40,786 bases of DNA from Methanomicrobia archaeon (GTDB lineage: Archaea; Halobacteriota; Syntropharchaeia; Alkanophagales; Methanospirareceae): assembly GCA_016930255.1 (NCBI GenBank), contig JAFGHB010000063.1, forward strand, positions 1-40,786. Reading direction: 5' to 3'. The notes beneath the pieces were generated by a model, which saw only the letters and a program-made list of their open reading frames with translations, was not told the DNA's origin and ran no database searches. A program made the translations under genes and the position numbers. Shown in pieces: positions 35,201-40,786 of this stretch. The number at the start of each line of letters is the position of its first letter. Positions within the stretch are counted from its first letter, which is position 1.

Positions 35201-36418
35201 ATCTACTGTGGCCTGTATAACGGCTCTACATGGGTATCCTACTTCGTTGCGGTGCAGGTGAACACCAACCCGGCGGATCCGAACGATCAGGGCTGGATCG
35301 CTTATGACGTCAAGGAACGGATCATTCCGGAGTTCTACGCTCCGTTAGAGGTGATCTGGGTTGACGAGACGTATGAGCCGCGATACACGACGAACCTGTG
35401 GGAGATACTCAACGAGACAATCACCGGTGATGAACCACCACTCGAGGACTGGTTCAGGTTTGACATCTACACGAGGCCGGACCAGTATACCGAGTTCGTG
35501 CTGCCTCCCGATAAGGAGCGCTGGAACTTCACGAGCAATCGCTGGAGGACACGCTTGCACAACGACTATCTCATAACCACCTCGTTCTTAGCGCCGAATG
35601 CAGAGGGAACGCTCTATGATCTTGCATACAACGAATCCAGGAGAGCTGCATTCGTCTTCGATGCGATCGAGACGAGCGGCATCTACGTCAACGAGCTTAC
35701 GGACACCGGCTTGCCATGGCCAGGGAACAACACGCCGAACGTGATGGTCATACTCGACAATACAAGTGTGGAAGGCTGCATGGAGGTGACGCTAACAACG
35801 GATGGAACGACCCACGATGCGTGGCCGCTGCTCTTCTGGGTAGACTGGGATGATGGCACCGTCTCTGAGGAGCAACTGGTCCAGAACGGTCAGTTCGCAA
35901 CCTTTGTGAAGTCGTACACCGAAGCAGGAACGTACAACATCAAGGTCTACGCAAAGGACATCTACGACAAGATCGGCGTGAACGATACCGAGAGTATCAC
36001 GGTCACCAGCGACTGTTTCGTCCTGACCTTCTATCCGGGCTGGAACGCGTTCTCTGTACCACTTACCGGTGAGCCAGTTAGTACGGTAGCCTCGGAATCC
36101 TGGGTCTCTGCTGGTCAGGTCTGGCAGTACGACTGGGACTCTGAATGGTCAGTAGTAGTTGCGGGTGATTTCGATCCCGACAGAGGCTACTTCGTCTACA
36201 AGACCACACCGGGTACGGCGACGGTCGTCGTCAGTGGTACCAAGGCGGAATTCAATGAGGCTGCAGCAATCTTCCAGGCAGGAGAGTGGAACCTGCGTGG
36301 TGCGGGCTGGACAGCGGATACTGAGGCCTACTGGCTGTACTACTTCTTCCCGTCAACGCAGACCTACGGACCAACGCACAACGTCGGACGCGGTAAGGGC
36401 TACTTCACCAAGTTCTAA
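32252..36418 (+). CDS. Large S-layer-like surface protein: two long tandem repeats, a PKD-like domain and a C-terminal module
   Basis: 1388 residues from ATG 32252 (the frame also opens at GTG 32237, inside the ribosome-binding leader). Signal peptide: NIKKNIIGLTLAFIMVASIF up to VAADG. Two homologous regions follow, roughly 500 and 590 residues. Matching blocks include KDSITFDPAL/KDSITFNPAI, LRLWYEPEHQY/LRIWYEPEHNY, PTIEVETTYMLVD/PTIEVETTYLLID, DTFYVNGVRYDVPAV/DVFYVDGVRYDIVAI, KYITLRTPLPK/KYITLKTPLPK and TRPDQYTAF/TRPDQYTEF. A PKD-like domain (ending near VNDTESITVT) and a terminal GWNAFSVPL module, which includes RGYFVYKTTPGT, end the protein. Many N-x-S/T sequons and acidic residues fit a glycosylated S-layer subunit. 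There is no C-terminal transmembrane anchor. S-layer identity is inferred from architecture, size and promoter strength. Confidence 0.8.
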   Translation: MNIKKNIIGLTLAFIMVASIFTVLPVAADGPTPPSGADNPLIPVEDPYYVSSLRVYGECDEGYMGMDYDEKGQFAYVNMTDPFDPTVLYKDSITFDPALIIEADYDMMSADSHNVFEKAFLRLWYEPEHQYTKPAYIHPTIEVETTYMLVDASGTSDNEPWPGSANTTYFVFPIVELPLGQTGLGDVENNVTGDRANMVDLVLVEGTTAPNGTTPQGKIAIEKGYTLEAGDTIQFLDHKLRLDYVVERDGVKFAKVTMWYAGNMADDTRVRLLLGEYDDGSPDAPRDNTYFKRHNERYSTPSHTYPAFRTWYARFDAPVGDTGAEIYVGMELAANDTFYVNGVRYDVPAVGVVDTNGDDVADKYKYITLRTPLPKAEDGEQVPDDGKASSQWLDTIRVTEQIPLLPPFNVEHRIVEDINYYGTESPADRTLDVPALAFCYVEEDIDERYSTDLLEVLNEVNRYNQSLPPFENWTKEDIQTRPDQYTAFALPWNGTTPSPDPGEPWYYLLTTSFYAPNSINLSTLSSPGGIPRAAFVHDARPGYEQDIYVNFPGAGIDGNLSVRVYGEDDIGPYPEYAALGGGLFHYEDYTQPFDPAAIRKDSITFNPAILQWNAANYPMSADSENIDLKKYLRIWYEPEHNYSKPNPDYPDTYYTYPTIEVETTYLLIDRQDKLPITGSGNTTFFAFPIVADPDTEQPGLDLFENPNMGEQATRENVVTLQYVYGTVDPYWKTVYDNATIRIQKTYTLNLDDRVDFMDIGLQLEDLGMTGASVRLFALRNNNDGAHFGQNAGQSLPYYERRYVDSESLDDFADVRYPDRTWYAVVEDRDPSETNKSWATITVGKELRAGDVFYVDGVRYDIVAIEVVDTDGDGVADEFKYITLKTPLPKCVEELELQYDPFPELPDDGIISSTWIVCVPPEEPIPLNPPFNMEHQIVDDIDVPLWEPTAHIAEWPIGNPAGVYGSTYFPWGERYVTMQHPEEDIYCGLYNGSTWVSYFVAVQVNTNPADPNDQGWIAYDVKERIIPEFYAPLEVIWVDETYEPRYTTNLWEILNETITGDEPPLEDWFRFDIYTRPDQYTEFVLPPDKERWNFTSNRWRTRLHNDYLITTSFLAPNAEGTLYDLAYNESRRAAFVFDAIETSGIYVNELTDTGLPWPGNNTPNVMVILDNTSVEGCMEVTLTTDGTTHDAWPLLFWVDWDDGTVSEEQLVQNGQFATFVKSYTEAGTYNIKVYAKDIYDKIGVNDTESITVTSDCFVLTFYPGWNAFSVPLTGEPVSTVASESWVSAGQVWQYDWDSEWSVVVAGDFDPDRGYFVYKTTPGTATVVVSGTKAEFNEAAAIFQAGEWNLRGAGWTADTEAYWLYYFFPSTQTYGPTHNVGRGKGYFTKF
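32402..35700 (+). repeat. Internal tandem duplication within the S-layer-like gene
   Basis: Repeat A spans about 32402-33900 and repeat B about 33922-35700. Both start with a (S)LRVYGE/SVRVYGE element and end with a (D/G)IYVN element. Repeat B carries an additional insert of about 90 residues (WGERYVTMQHPEEDIYCGLY region, 35161-35335). Divergence at protein level is substantial, so the duplication is old. Confidence 0.8.
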
Positions 36419-36462
36419 CGACACGAAACAAAACCAAACTTACAAGATAGAAGAGAAGAGAA

Positions 36463-36500
36463 GAAAGTGGGATATTTTTTATTCCCACTTTCGTTTTTTA
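36463..36500 (+). terminator. Stem-loop terminator after the S-layer-like gene
   Basis: A perfect 10-bp inverted repeat GAAAGTGGGA (36463-36472) and TCCCACTTTC (36483-36492) encloses an AT loop and is followed by G then T6. This is an unusually clean intrinsic-style terminator for this window, 45 nt after the stop of what is probably a highly transcribed gene. Confidence 0.7.
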
Positions 36501-36730
36501 TTTTCCACACGTATTTTCTTTTTTTGGTGCTTACTTACCACCAGTACAGACATTATGCAGTAACTCGGGATCTTTCTCTCGCCCGTGGGGTTACGATTGG
36601 TGTAACAACAATCCACGTACTCCTTGCGGCAGGCAATATCTCCTTTTCAACTACCAATTACGTAGCGTAGCATCTTGGGACGACGATTACCACTTCGCTC
36701 GTGATAAACCAAAGTGATTCGTAGCTATCC
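36501..36730. other. Non-coding spacer between the S-layer terminator and the next promoter
   Basis: The gap between genes (36419-36805) contains the terminator at its start and a promoter at its end. In between I see no convincing ORF: the 67-residue frame at 36467 reads through the terminator stem and lacks a ribosome-binding site. No repeat or RNA fold was recognised here. Confidence 0.5.
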
Positions 36731-36805
36731 CTATATTTTAAATACTTGGAGCATGAAAGGAAGGTGTAAAGGAGGATCAAAGAGCTAGGGGGTGAAGATA
36801 AAAAA
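36731..36805 (+). promoter_or_regulatory. Promoter and leader of the Big_1/PGF-CTERM gene
   Basis: ctatattttaaata (36731-36744) is a TATA element. Transcription would begin near 36768. TAGGGGGTGAAGATAAAAAA lies directly before ATG 36806 and resembles the leaders of the S-layer-like and PKD genes. Confidence 0.6.
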
Positions 36806-37537
36806 ATGAGAAGAAGGAGTTTGGGATTAGAGTTTGTGATTACGCTGGTTCTATTCGCGTCACTGCTGGTTGTGCCGGCACTGTGTGCTACTCTCCCTCC
36901 ACTGCCAGAGACAATGCCGCCATCCGTATTCCTCACGGCAGATCCGACGTCAATTACGGCCGACGGGAGTTCAACAGCGACGATTACCGCAACGGTGTGG
37001 GAAGGAGAGGATTGGATATCCTATGGAGTCACCGTTGAGTTCAGCACCGATCTTGGCGAGATTACCGGGTCGGTACCCCTCAATGATACTGCAGCAACAG
37101 CAACGCTAACCGCAGGAACAACCGCAGGTACAGCGACTATCTCGGCGGAAGTGAGTTTGTACGGCGACATTTTAACCAATACAACCACCGTCACCTTTAC
37201 GTCCCCCGGAGACGGGGGCAACGGCGGTAACGGCGGAGGTGGTGGCGGAGGCGGTGGAGGTACGACGACCACCCCGACACCAACCGCAACGACATCGCCG
37301 GGTGTAACGCCAACGCCAACCACAACGTCAACGGAAACACCGGGTCCAACGGCAGGAGCAACCACTGCACCGACGGGAACACCAGGCGCAACGCCAGCAC
37401 CAACTACAACTGCACCTACAGCAGCAACACCGGCTCCGGCGACACCAACGCCTGAAGAGCCCGGTTTTGGAGCAGTATTCGCCATTGCAGGCTTGTTAGC
37501 AGTTGCCTATCTGCTGCTGTGGAGAAGGCCCGAGTAA
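36806..37537 (+). CDS. Surface protein with one Big_1-like domain, Thr/Pro stalk and PGF-CTERM tail
   Basis: 243 residues. Signal peptide LEFVITLVLFASLLVVPALC, then one Big_1/invasin-like Ig domain (about 38-132), with FLTADPTSITADGSSTATIT and FSTDLGEITGSV closely resembling the repeats of the protein at 24000-25148. A glycine run (about 134-151) leads to a 60-residue Thr/Pro/Ala stalk, likely O-glycosylated. The C-terminus is a tripartite sorting signal: PGF motif (codons 37460-37468), hydrophobic helix AVFAIAGLLAVAYLLL and basic end WRRPE. Proteins with PGF-CTERM are cleaved and lipid-anchored by archaeosortases. An archaeosortase-like gene lies 178 nt downstream. It may be a cell-surface adhesin or S-layer accessory protein. 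Confidence 0.9.
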   Translation: MRRRSLGLEFVITLVLFASLLVVPALCATLPPLPETMPPSVFLTADPTSITADGSSTATITATVWEGEDWISYGVTVEFSTDLGEITGSVPLNDTAATATLTAGTTAGTATISAEVSLYGDILTNTTTVTFTSPGDGGNGGNGGGGGGGGGGTTTTPTPTATTSPGVTPTPTTTSTETPGPTAGATTAPTGTPGATPAPTTTAPTAATPAPATPTPEEPGFGAVFAIAGLLAVAYLLLWRRPE

Positions 37538-37548
37538 CCACTCACCAC

Positions 37549-37570
37549 TTTTTTATTTTTTATTTTTTCA
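37549..37570 (+). terminator. T-rich terminator after the PGF-CTERM gene
   Basis: Three successive T6 runs separated by single A residues follow 12 nt after the stop codon. Poly-T tracts of this kind are the standard archaeal termination signal. Confidence 0.55.
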
Positions 37571-37715
37571 CTCATTCCACGGTGAGCGGGCTCGGGCAAA
37601 CGGTAATTTCGCGGAGACTGGTTCAGTGCGCTCATTTTGCATTTTTAATTTATTATTCATTAGATCTTACGATAGATACTCTAATGAAATGTGAACGGTC
37701 CGTATAATCCAGACT

Positions 37716-38351
37716 ATGAGTAAACAGAAGAAAGGGAAGGGCCAGAGGAGCAAAGAGAGGAGCAAAGCAGGCACAGGTAAGAAGCTTGAGCAAGGAGAGA
37801 AGGGGCATACCATTACCTTTTCGGTTAAAAAGGATCTCGTAAATCCCATATTGGAACGGGTGCGAGAGAACAGAGAGACGCTGCAGTACGTAGCGCTCTT
37901 CCTCTCCTTTTGTATCGCGTTTTATCTTTTTTATTACTTTCTCGCGATTCGCAGTTCAACGGCACTAGCGCATTTGAATGAGATCACCGCGAGTATTTTG
38001 GGTACACTCTTCGCGGTAGGAGGTGCGCATGTGGTAGTCGACGGAGCGGTGGTAACGATCAACGGGTTCTCACTGGAGATAATAGACGAATGCACGGCTG
38101 TTTTTTCCTCGATTGTCTATTCCGCATGCATCCTGGCATATCCGACCACGTTAAAGAATAAAGGGCTGGGCGTCGCCTTTGGTGTGCCTCTTCTCTATGC
38201 GATCAATATGGTTCGTCTTCTTGTCATCACCCTCGTTGGCCTCTCCGCACCGCATCTCTTCGAGTTTGTGCACGTCTATCTCTGGCAGGCTTCGTTCATC
38301 ATCTTTGTGGTGGTAATCTTTTTACTCTGGCTCAAGCTGATTGTGAAGTGA
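37716..38351 (+). CDS. Exosortase/archaeosortase family protein, XrtH-like
   Basis: Membrane transpeptidase that processes C-terminal sorting signals. 211 residues: a lysine-rich cytosolic N-terminus (1-50) and about five hydrophobic helices. The catalytic triad can be placed: Cys in IIDECTAVFSSIVYSA, Arg in YAINMVRLLVIT and His in FEFVHVYLWQASFI. The LAYPTT after the Cys helix and the general spacing resemble exosortase H more than the larger ArtA. A TATA-like tttttaattt lies at 37642-37651. The likely substrate next door ends in a PGF-CTERM tail, which is normally an ArtA signal. The next gene is the usual partner of XrtH-type enzymes, 54 nt downstream. Confidence 0.9.
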   Translation: MSKQKKGKGQRSKERSKAGTGKKLEQGEKGHTITFSVKKDLVNPILERVRENRETLQYVALFLSFCIAFYLFYYFLAIRSSTALAHLNEITASILGTLFAVGGAHVVVDGAVVTINGFSLEIIDECTAVFSSIVYSACILAYPTTLKNKGLGVAFGVPLLYAINMVRLLVITLVGLSAPHLFEFVHVYLWQASFIIFVVVIFLLWLKLIVK

Positions 38352-38405
38352 AATAAGGTACATCTCCAAAGCACGCATAACGTGTGAATCCGTATCGTCC
38401 CGAAA

Positions 38406-38999
38406 ATGACCCGAAAAGCGAACAAAAAGCGGAAAGCGAAGGCGAAGAAGAAGTTGGAAGGCGCTGAGGGAGTAAAAGAAAAAGAAGAAGAAAAAGAAGA
38501 CAAGCCGCTCCTTTTTGGCTTAACTGACCGGCAGATGGTGCTCTTTTTGCTGGGCTTTATGCTGGTTTCCGCGGTCTTGTTAGGCGTGTGGTACTCTATC
38601 GGCGAGTTTTACCAGGCTGCGGTCTTCTTCGTCGCCCGGCATATTCTGCTGCTCATGGGCTATCCCGCTGCTCAGATCTCCGCGATGGATTTCTCGGGTG
38701 CATACCTCGTGAATTTCAATTTGGTGCCGTTACTCGCCTTAGCGATCGCAACGCCGAAGTTGGCAATGCGGCGGCGATTGGAGATGCTCGCGATTGGCAT
38801 ACCGATTCTGTTCCTTCTGCACGTGCTCGATATCGTTGCGCATCTTCCCTATTTCATTGAGCTCCACTATATGCACCGTCTGGGGTTTGCGACACTGGTG
38901 GTCGATTCACTGGGGGTTATTGGCCTCGCCGTGGTCTTTGGTATCTGGTTCGTGATCTGCTATCAGGAGTTTTTTAGAGGCGAGCAGGCCTTACGCTAA
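38406..38999 (+). CDS. Archaeosortase/exosortase-H-associated membrane protein
   Basis: 197 residues. A lysine/glutamate-rich N-terminal 40 residues lies before four hydrophobic helices (about 45-68, 72-92, 128-147 and 165-187). The central segment AYLVNFNLVPLLALAIATPK and the following RRRLEMLAIGIPILFLLHVL resemble, from memory, the membrane protein encoded next to exosortase H in bacteria. Its role is unknown; it may help present the sorting signal or hold the enzyme in the membrane. Both proteins of the pair carry similarly charged N-termini that might interact. It lies 54 nt after the archaeosortase gene, presumably in one transcript. Confidence 0.75.
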   Translation: MTRKANKKRKAKAKKKLEGAEGVKEKEEEKEDKPLLFGLTDRQMVLFLLGFMLVSAVLLGVWYSIGEFYQAAVFFVARHILLLMGYPAAQISAMDFSGAYLVNFNLVPLLALAIATPKLAMRRRLEMLAIGIPILFLLHVLDIVAHLPYFIELHYMHRLGFATLVVDSLGVIGLAVVFGIWFVICYQEFFRGEQALR

Positions 39000-39130
39000 G
39001 CGGTTGGTTGAATGCTCTGCTTCACAACTCGTCTCATTCCAGGCAGGCACTCAGCGTCCTCATAATGTCGCGTGCTGATCGCTAAGCGCGCAAGGCGGAA
39101 GCGTTGTAGAAAGTGAAAAGAATCGAAACC

Positions 39131-39276
39131 TTTAAATACCTATATAAACTGCATATTAGGAAAGGGGAGAAGGAAAAAGTATCAGCTGGCCAGCGATAGA
39201 AGTAAAGTTGACGCTTATGTTTCATATTCCCCTTTTTGTACGTACTATAAAAAATAGGAGGTGAAAAGAAAAAAAG
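39131..39276 (+). promoter_or_regulatory. Promoter and long leader of the PKD surface protein
   Basis: tttaaatacc (39131-39140) is a TATA element, giving a leader of about 110 nt. It contains a perfect 10-bp palindrome GCTGGCCAGC (39185-39194) and ends in TAGGAGGTGAAAAGAAAAAA (39255-39274), nearly identical to the S-layer leader. A second TATA-like tract (actataaaaa, 39244-39253) is too close to the ATG at 39277 for a leadered transcript. Confidence 0.5.
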
Positions 39277-40786
39277 ATGAACAATACATTTAGAAGAGAC
39301 TTTACAAGCGAGACTAAAAGGAGGATTGATAAGAATAAAAAAGCGTTAGGAATAGTTTTAGCGGCGATTTTGCTGACGATGGCATTCGTGGCGATGGCAC
39401 CTGCGGTGGCGGCACAACCGATAATAGTCGATGGTAACAACAGTGATTGGGAGGGATTAGCGGGAGTACAGTGCGTTTCTGATGGCTTTGGGGATATTTA
39501 TATTGTTAACAAGACGCCATTTGTCAACGGCTATGACATTCTTGAGTTCTGTATGTTCTACGACGTAGCAAATGATACCATTTACTTCAAATTCGATGTA
39601 GCCGGAGTTCCTGGTGATACCGATGGAGATGGAGACCCCAACGATACGTCGGATCCAGACAACATAACCGATAGCTTTGAGGTAGGCCCGAATGATGCCT
39701 ACAAAGCATTGATAGATCTGGATGCTGACCCATCTGTAGACTTCCGATTATCATATCGCAACAATACGGTATTTATGAAAGTGGGGTTTTCCGATGATAC
39801 TATAGTCCCTGGAACTACAGCAGGATCGATAGGCCCACCCTATTCAAATGACACCATAGTGGAGATGAGCTATTATCCACTGCATAATTTGACGGGCTTC
39901 GGGGAGTGCAATGATTTCGAGATAAGAGGCTGGGCCGGAAGTCAGGAAGAGGGGCTCGGTGAAGATGATACGAGTGACCTCTTATTGAACGAAGTGCCAG
40001 AACCCATAATAATAACAGAGAATGTCTGTTTCTGCAATAATGTCACCTTTAACGGGTCAGCTTCGTATGACCCTGATGGGACCATAACGAATTGGACGTG
40101 GGACTTTGGTGATGGCTACTTCGACTACGGACCGATCGTCGAGCACCATTATGACGAACCGGGAGAGTATGCGGTCACGTTGAGTGTGACAGACGATTTT
40201 AACGCCGTATGCTCGAATACGACGACCAACGTAACGGTTTGGGAGAACCCGATAGCGAACTTCACGGCACCACCGGTCTGTAACGGGACGACCACACAGT
40301 TTACCGATACGTCAACAAACGGAAGTGGTAACATAACCAACTGGACATGGAACTTTGGAGATAACACGTCGCTAAATTACACACAGCATCCGGCGCACAC
40401 GTATGCTGCGGCTGGAAATTATACTGTGACGCTTAATATTACAGATGAGAATAACTGTACGAATACCACGAGCAAGAATGTAACGGTGTGGGAGAACCCA
40501 GAAGCGAACTTCACGTTTGTTAACACCTGCTTCTGCACGAACGTGACCTTTACTGACACATCAGTGGAGGGAGATGCGAATATAGCGGTGCGGAGTTGGC
40601 AATTTGGCGACGGTAACGTGAGCACGGCTACGAATCCGACGTGGCACTATGCGGCACCCGGGAAGTATGAGGTGAACCTGACGGTAACTGACGAGCACGG
40701 CTGCAACGACACGATAAGCAAGTGGGTGCAGGTGTACGCGAACCCGGAGGCGAACTTCTCGTTCAATAACACGTGCTTCTGCACGA
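39277..40786 (+). CDS. Secreted multi-PKD-domain surface protein (partial, runs off right edge)
   Basis: An open frame of 503 codons without a stop. A basic stretch is followed by a signal helix LGIVLAAILLTMAFVAMAPA and a likely cleavage at VAA-QP. Residues of about 48-235 form a sugar-binding or DOMON/CBM9-like region starting IIVDGNNSDWEGLAG, with an acidic Asp-rich turn DTDGDGDPNDTSDPDN that could bind calcium. At least three PKD repeats follow (WTWDFGDG, WTWNFGDN, WQFGDGN), each ending in an LNVTVTD-type strand. A cysteine signature (VCFCNNVTF, TCFCTNVTF, TCFCT) opens most repeats. N-glycosylation sequons are dense. It is a probable cell-surface or extracellular matrix component; the C-terminal anchor is beyond the window. 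Confidence 0.88.
   Translation, partial: MNNTFRRDFTSETKRRIDKNKKALGIVLAAILLTMAFVAMAPAVAAQPIIVDGNNSDWEGLAGVQCVSDGFGDIYIVNKTPFVNGYDILEFCMFYDVANDTIYFKFDVAGVPGDTDGDGDPNDTSDPDNITDSFEVGPNDAYKALIDLDADPSVDFRLSYRNNTVFMKVGFSDDTIVPGTTAGSIGPPYSNDTIVEMSYYPLHNLTGFGECNDFEIRGWAGSQEEGLGEDDTSDLLLNEVPEPIIITENVCFCNNVTFNGSASYDPDGTITNWTWDFGDGYFDYGPIVEHHYDEPGEYAVTLSVTDDFNAVCSNTTTNVTVWENPIANFTAPPVCNGTTTQFTDTSTNGSGNITNWTWNFGDNTSLNYTQHPAHTYAAAGNYTVTLNITDENNCTNTTSKNVTVWENPEANFTFVNTCFCTNVTFTDTSVEGDANIAVRSWQFGDGNVSTATNPTWHYAAPGKYEVNLTVTDEHGCNDTISKWVQVYANPEANFSFNNTCFCT

Noticed and set aside
36467-36670. 67-residue forward ORF between the S-layer-like and Big_1 genes
   Set aside because: It reads through the terminator stem-loop and has no ribosome-binding site.
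37205-37440. GGCGGN and ACN/CCN short repeats considered as a satellite or CRISPR-like array
   Set aside because: They are codon-level repeats of the glycine run and the Thr/Pro stalk, with no spacer structure.
37021-37485. 154-residue reverse ORF rich in Val, Pro and Gly
   Set aside because: Antisense product of the Thr/Pro stalk and glycine run of the PGF-CTERM protein.
39185-39194. 10-bp palindrome GCTGGCCAGC as an operator
   Set aside because: A single copy with no second site or known regulator; recorded only as part of the leader.

Overview
This window reads as chromosome from an archaeon of the methanogen/alkane-oxidiser branch of Euryarchaeota (Halobacteriota). An ANME-1/Methanophagales-like or Syntrophoarchaeia-like lineage is my best guess. 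The evidence is a fragment of methyl/alkyl-coenzyme M reductase subunit A at the left edge, archaeal-type translation genes (L10e, S6e, aIF5B), an intron-bearing tRNA-Tyr, TATA-type promoters, archaeal families of unknown role (DUF22, DUF373, DUF2124, UPF0200), PKD and Big_1 surface proteins, and an archaeosortase with a PGF-CTERM-type protein. The lineage call is inference; no 16S gene is present.

Layout. 1-1.6 kb: an mcrA reading frame that has lost its 5' end abuts, head to head, a tyrosine recombinase with two C-terminal zinc ribbons. 1.7-7.3 kb: a winged-helix/DUF2124 fusion, then leftward genes for an alpha-SNAP-like TPR protein, a DUF373 membrane protein, amidophosphoribosyltransferase and a histone-deacetylase-fold hydrolase. 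7.4-13 kb: rightward genes for signal peptidase, L10e, flavin reductase, argG, aroA and a double PhoU-TrkA_C protein. 13-16 kb: intronless tRNA-Trp, moaB, a stomatin-like protein and moeA. 16-19.4 kb: intron-containing tRNA-Tyr running straight into a compact operon (M42 peptidase, NrdG-like radical SAM activase, an unknown, DUF22, UPF0200 kinase). 19.4-24 kb: a small winged-helix protein, DnaJ, aIF5B, a 43-residue membrane peptide missed by length cut-offs, and S6e. 24-28.6 kb: leftward genes for a secreted Big_1 protein, an HD phosphohydrolase, ThiD-ThiN and a THUMP protein. 28.7-32 kb: GT2 glycosyltransferase, ArsA/Get3-like ATPase and a small helical partner in overlapping order, then an OB-fold plus dual-OB-like protein on the other strand.

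32-40.8 kb is a cell-surface island. It holds a 1388-residue internally duplicated S-layer-like protein behind a strong promoter, a Big_1/Thr-Pro stalk protein ending in a PGF-CTERM tripartite tail, an XrtH-like archaeosortase with its usual partner membrane protein, and a PKD-array protein that runs off the right edge. Three of these surface genes share nearly the same ribosome-binding leader just before the start codon, which suggests a co-expressed envelope programme. The nearby signal peptidase, GT2 glycosyltransferase and ArsA ATPase could serve export, glycosylation or membrane insertion of such proteins, but that link is inference.

The strongest points for follow-up are the broken mcrA at the recombinase junction and the archaeosortase/CTERM/S-layer island. 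No CRISPR array or insertion sequence was seen.
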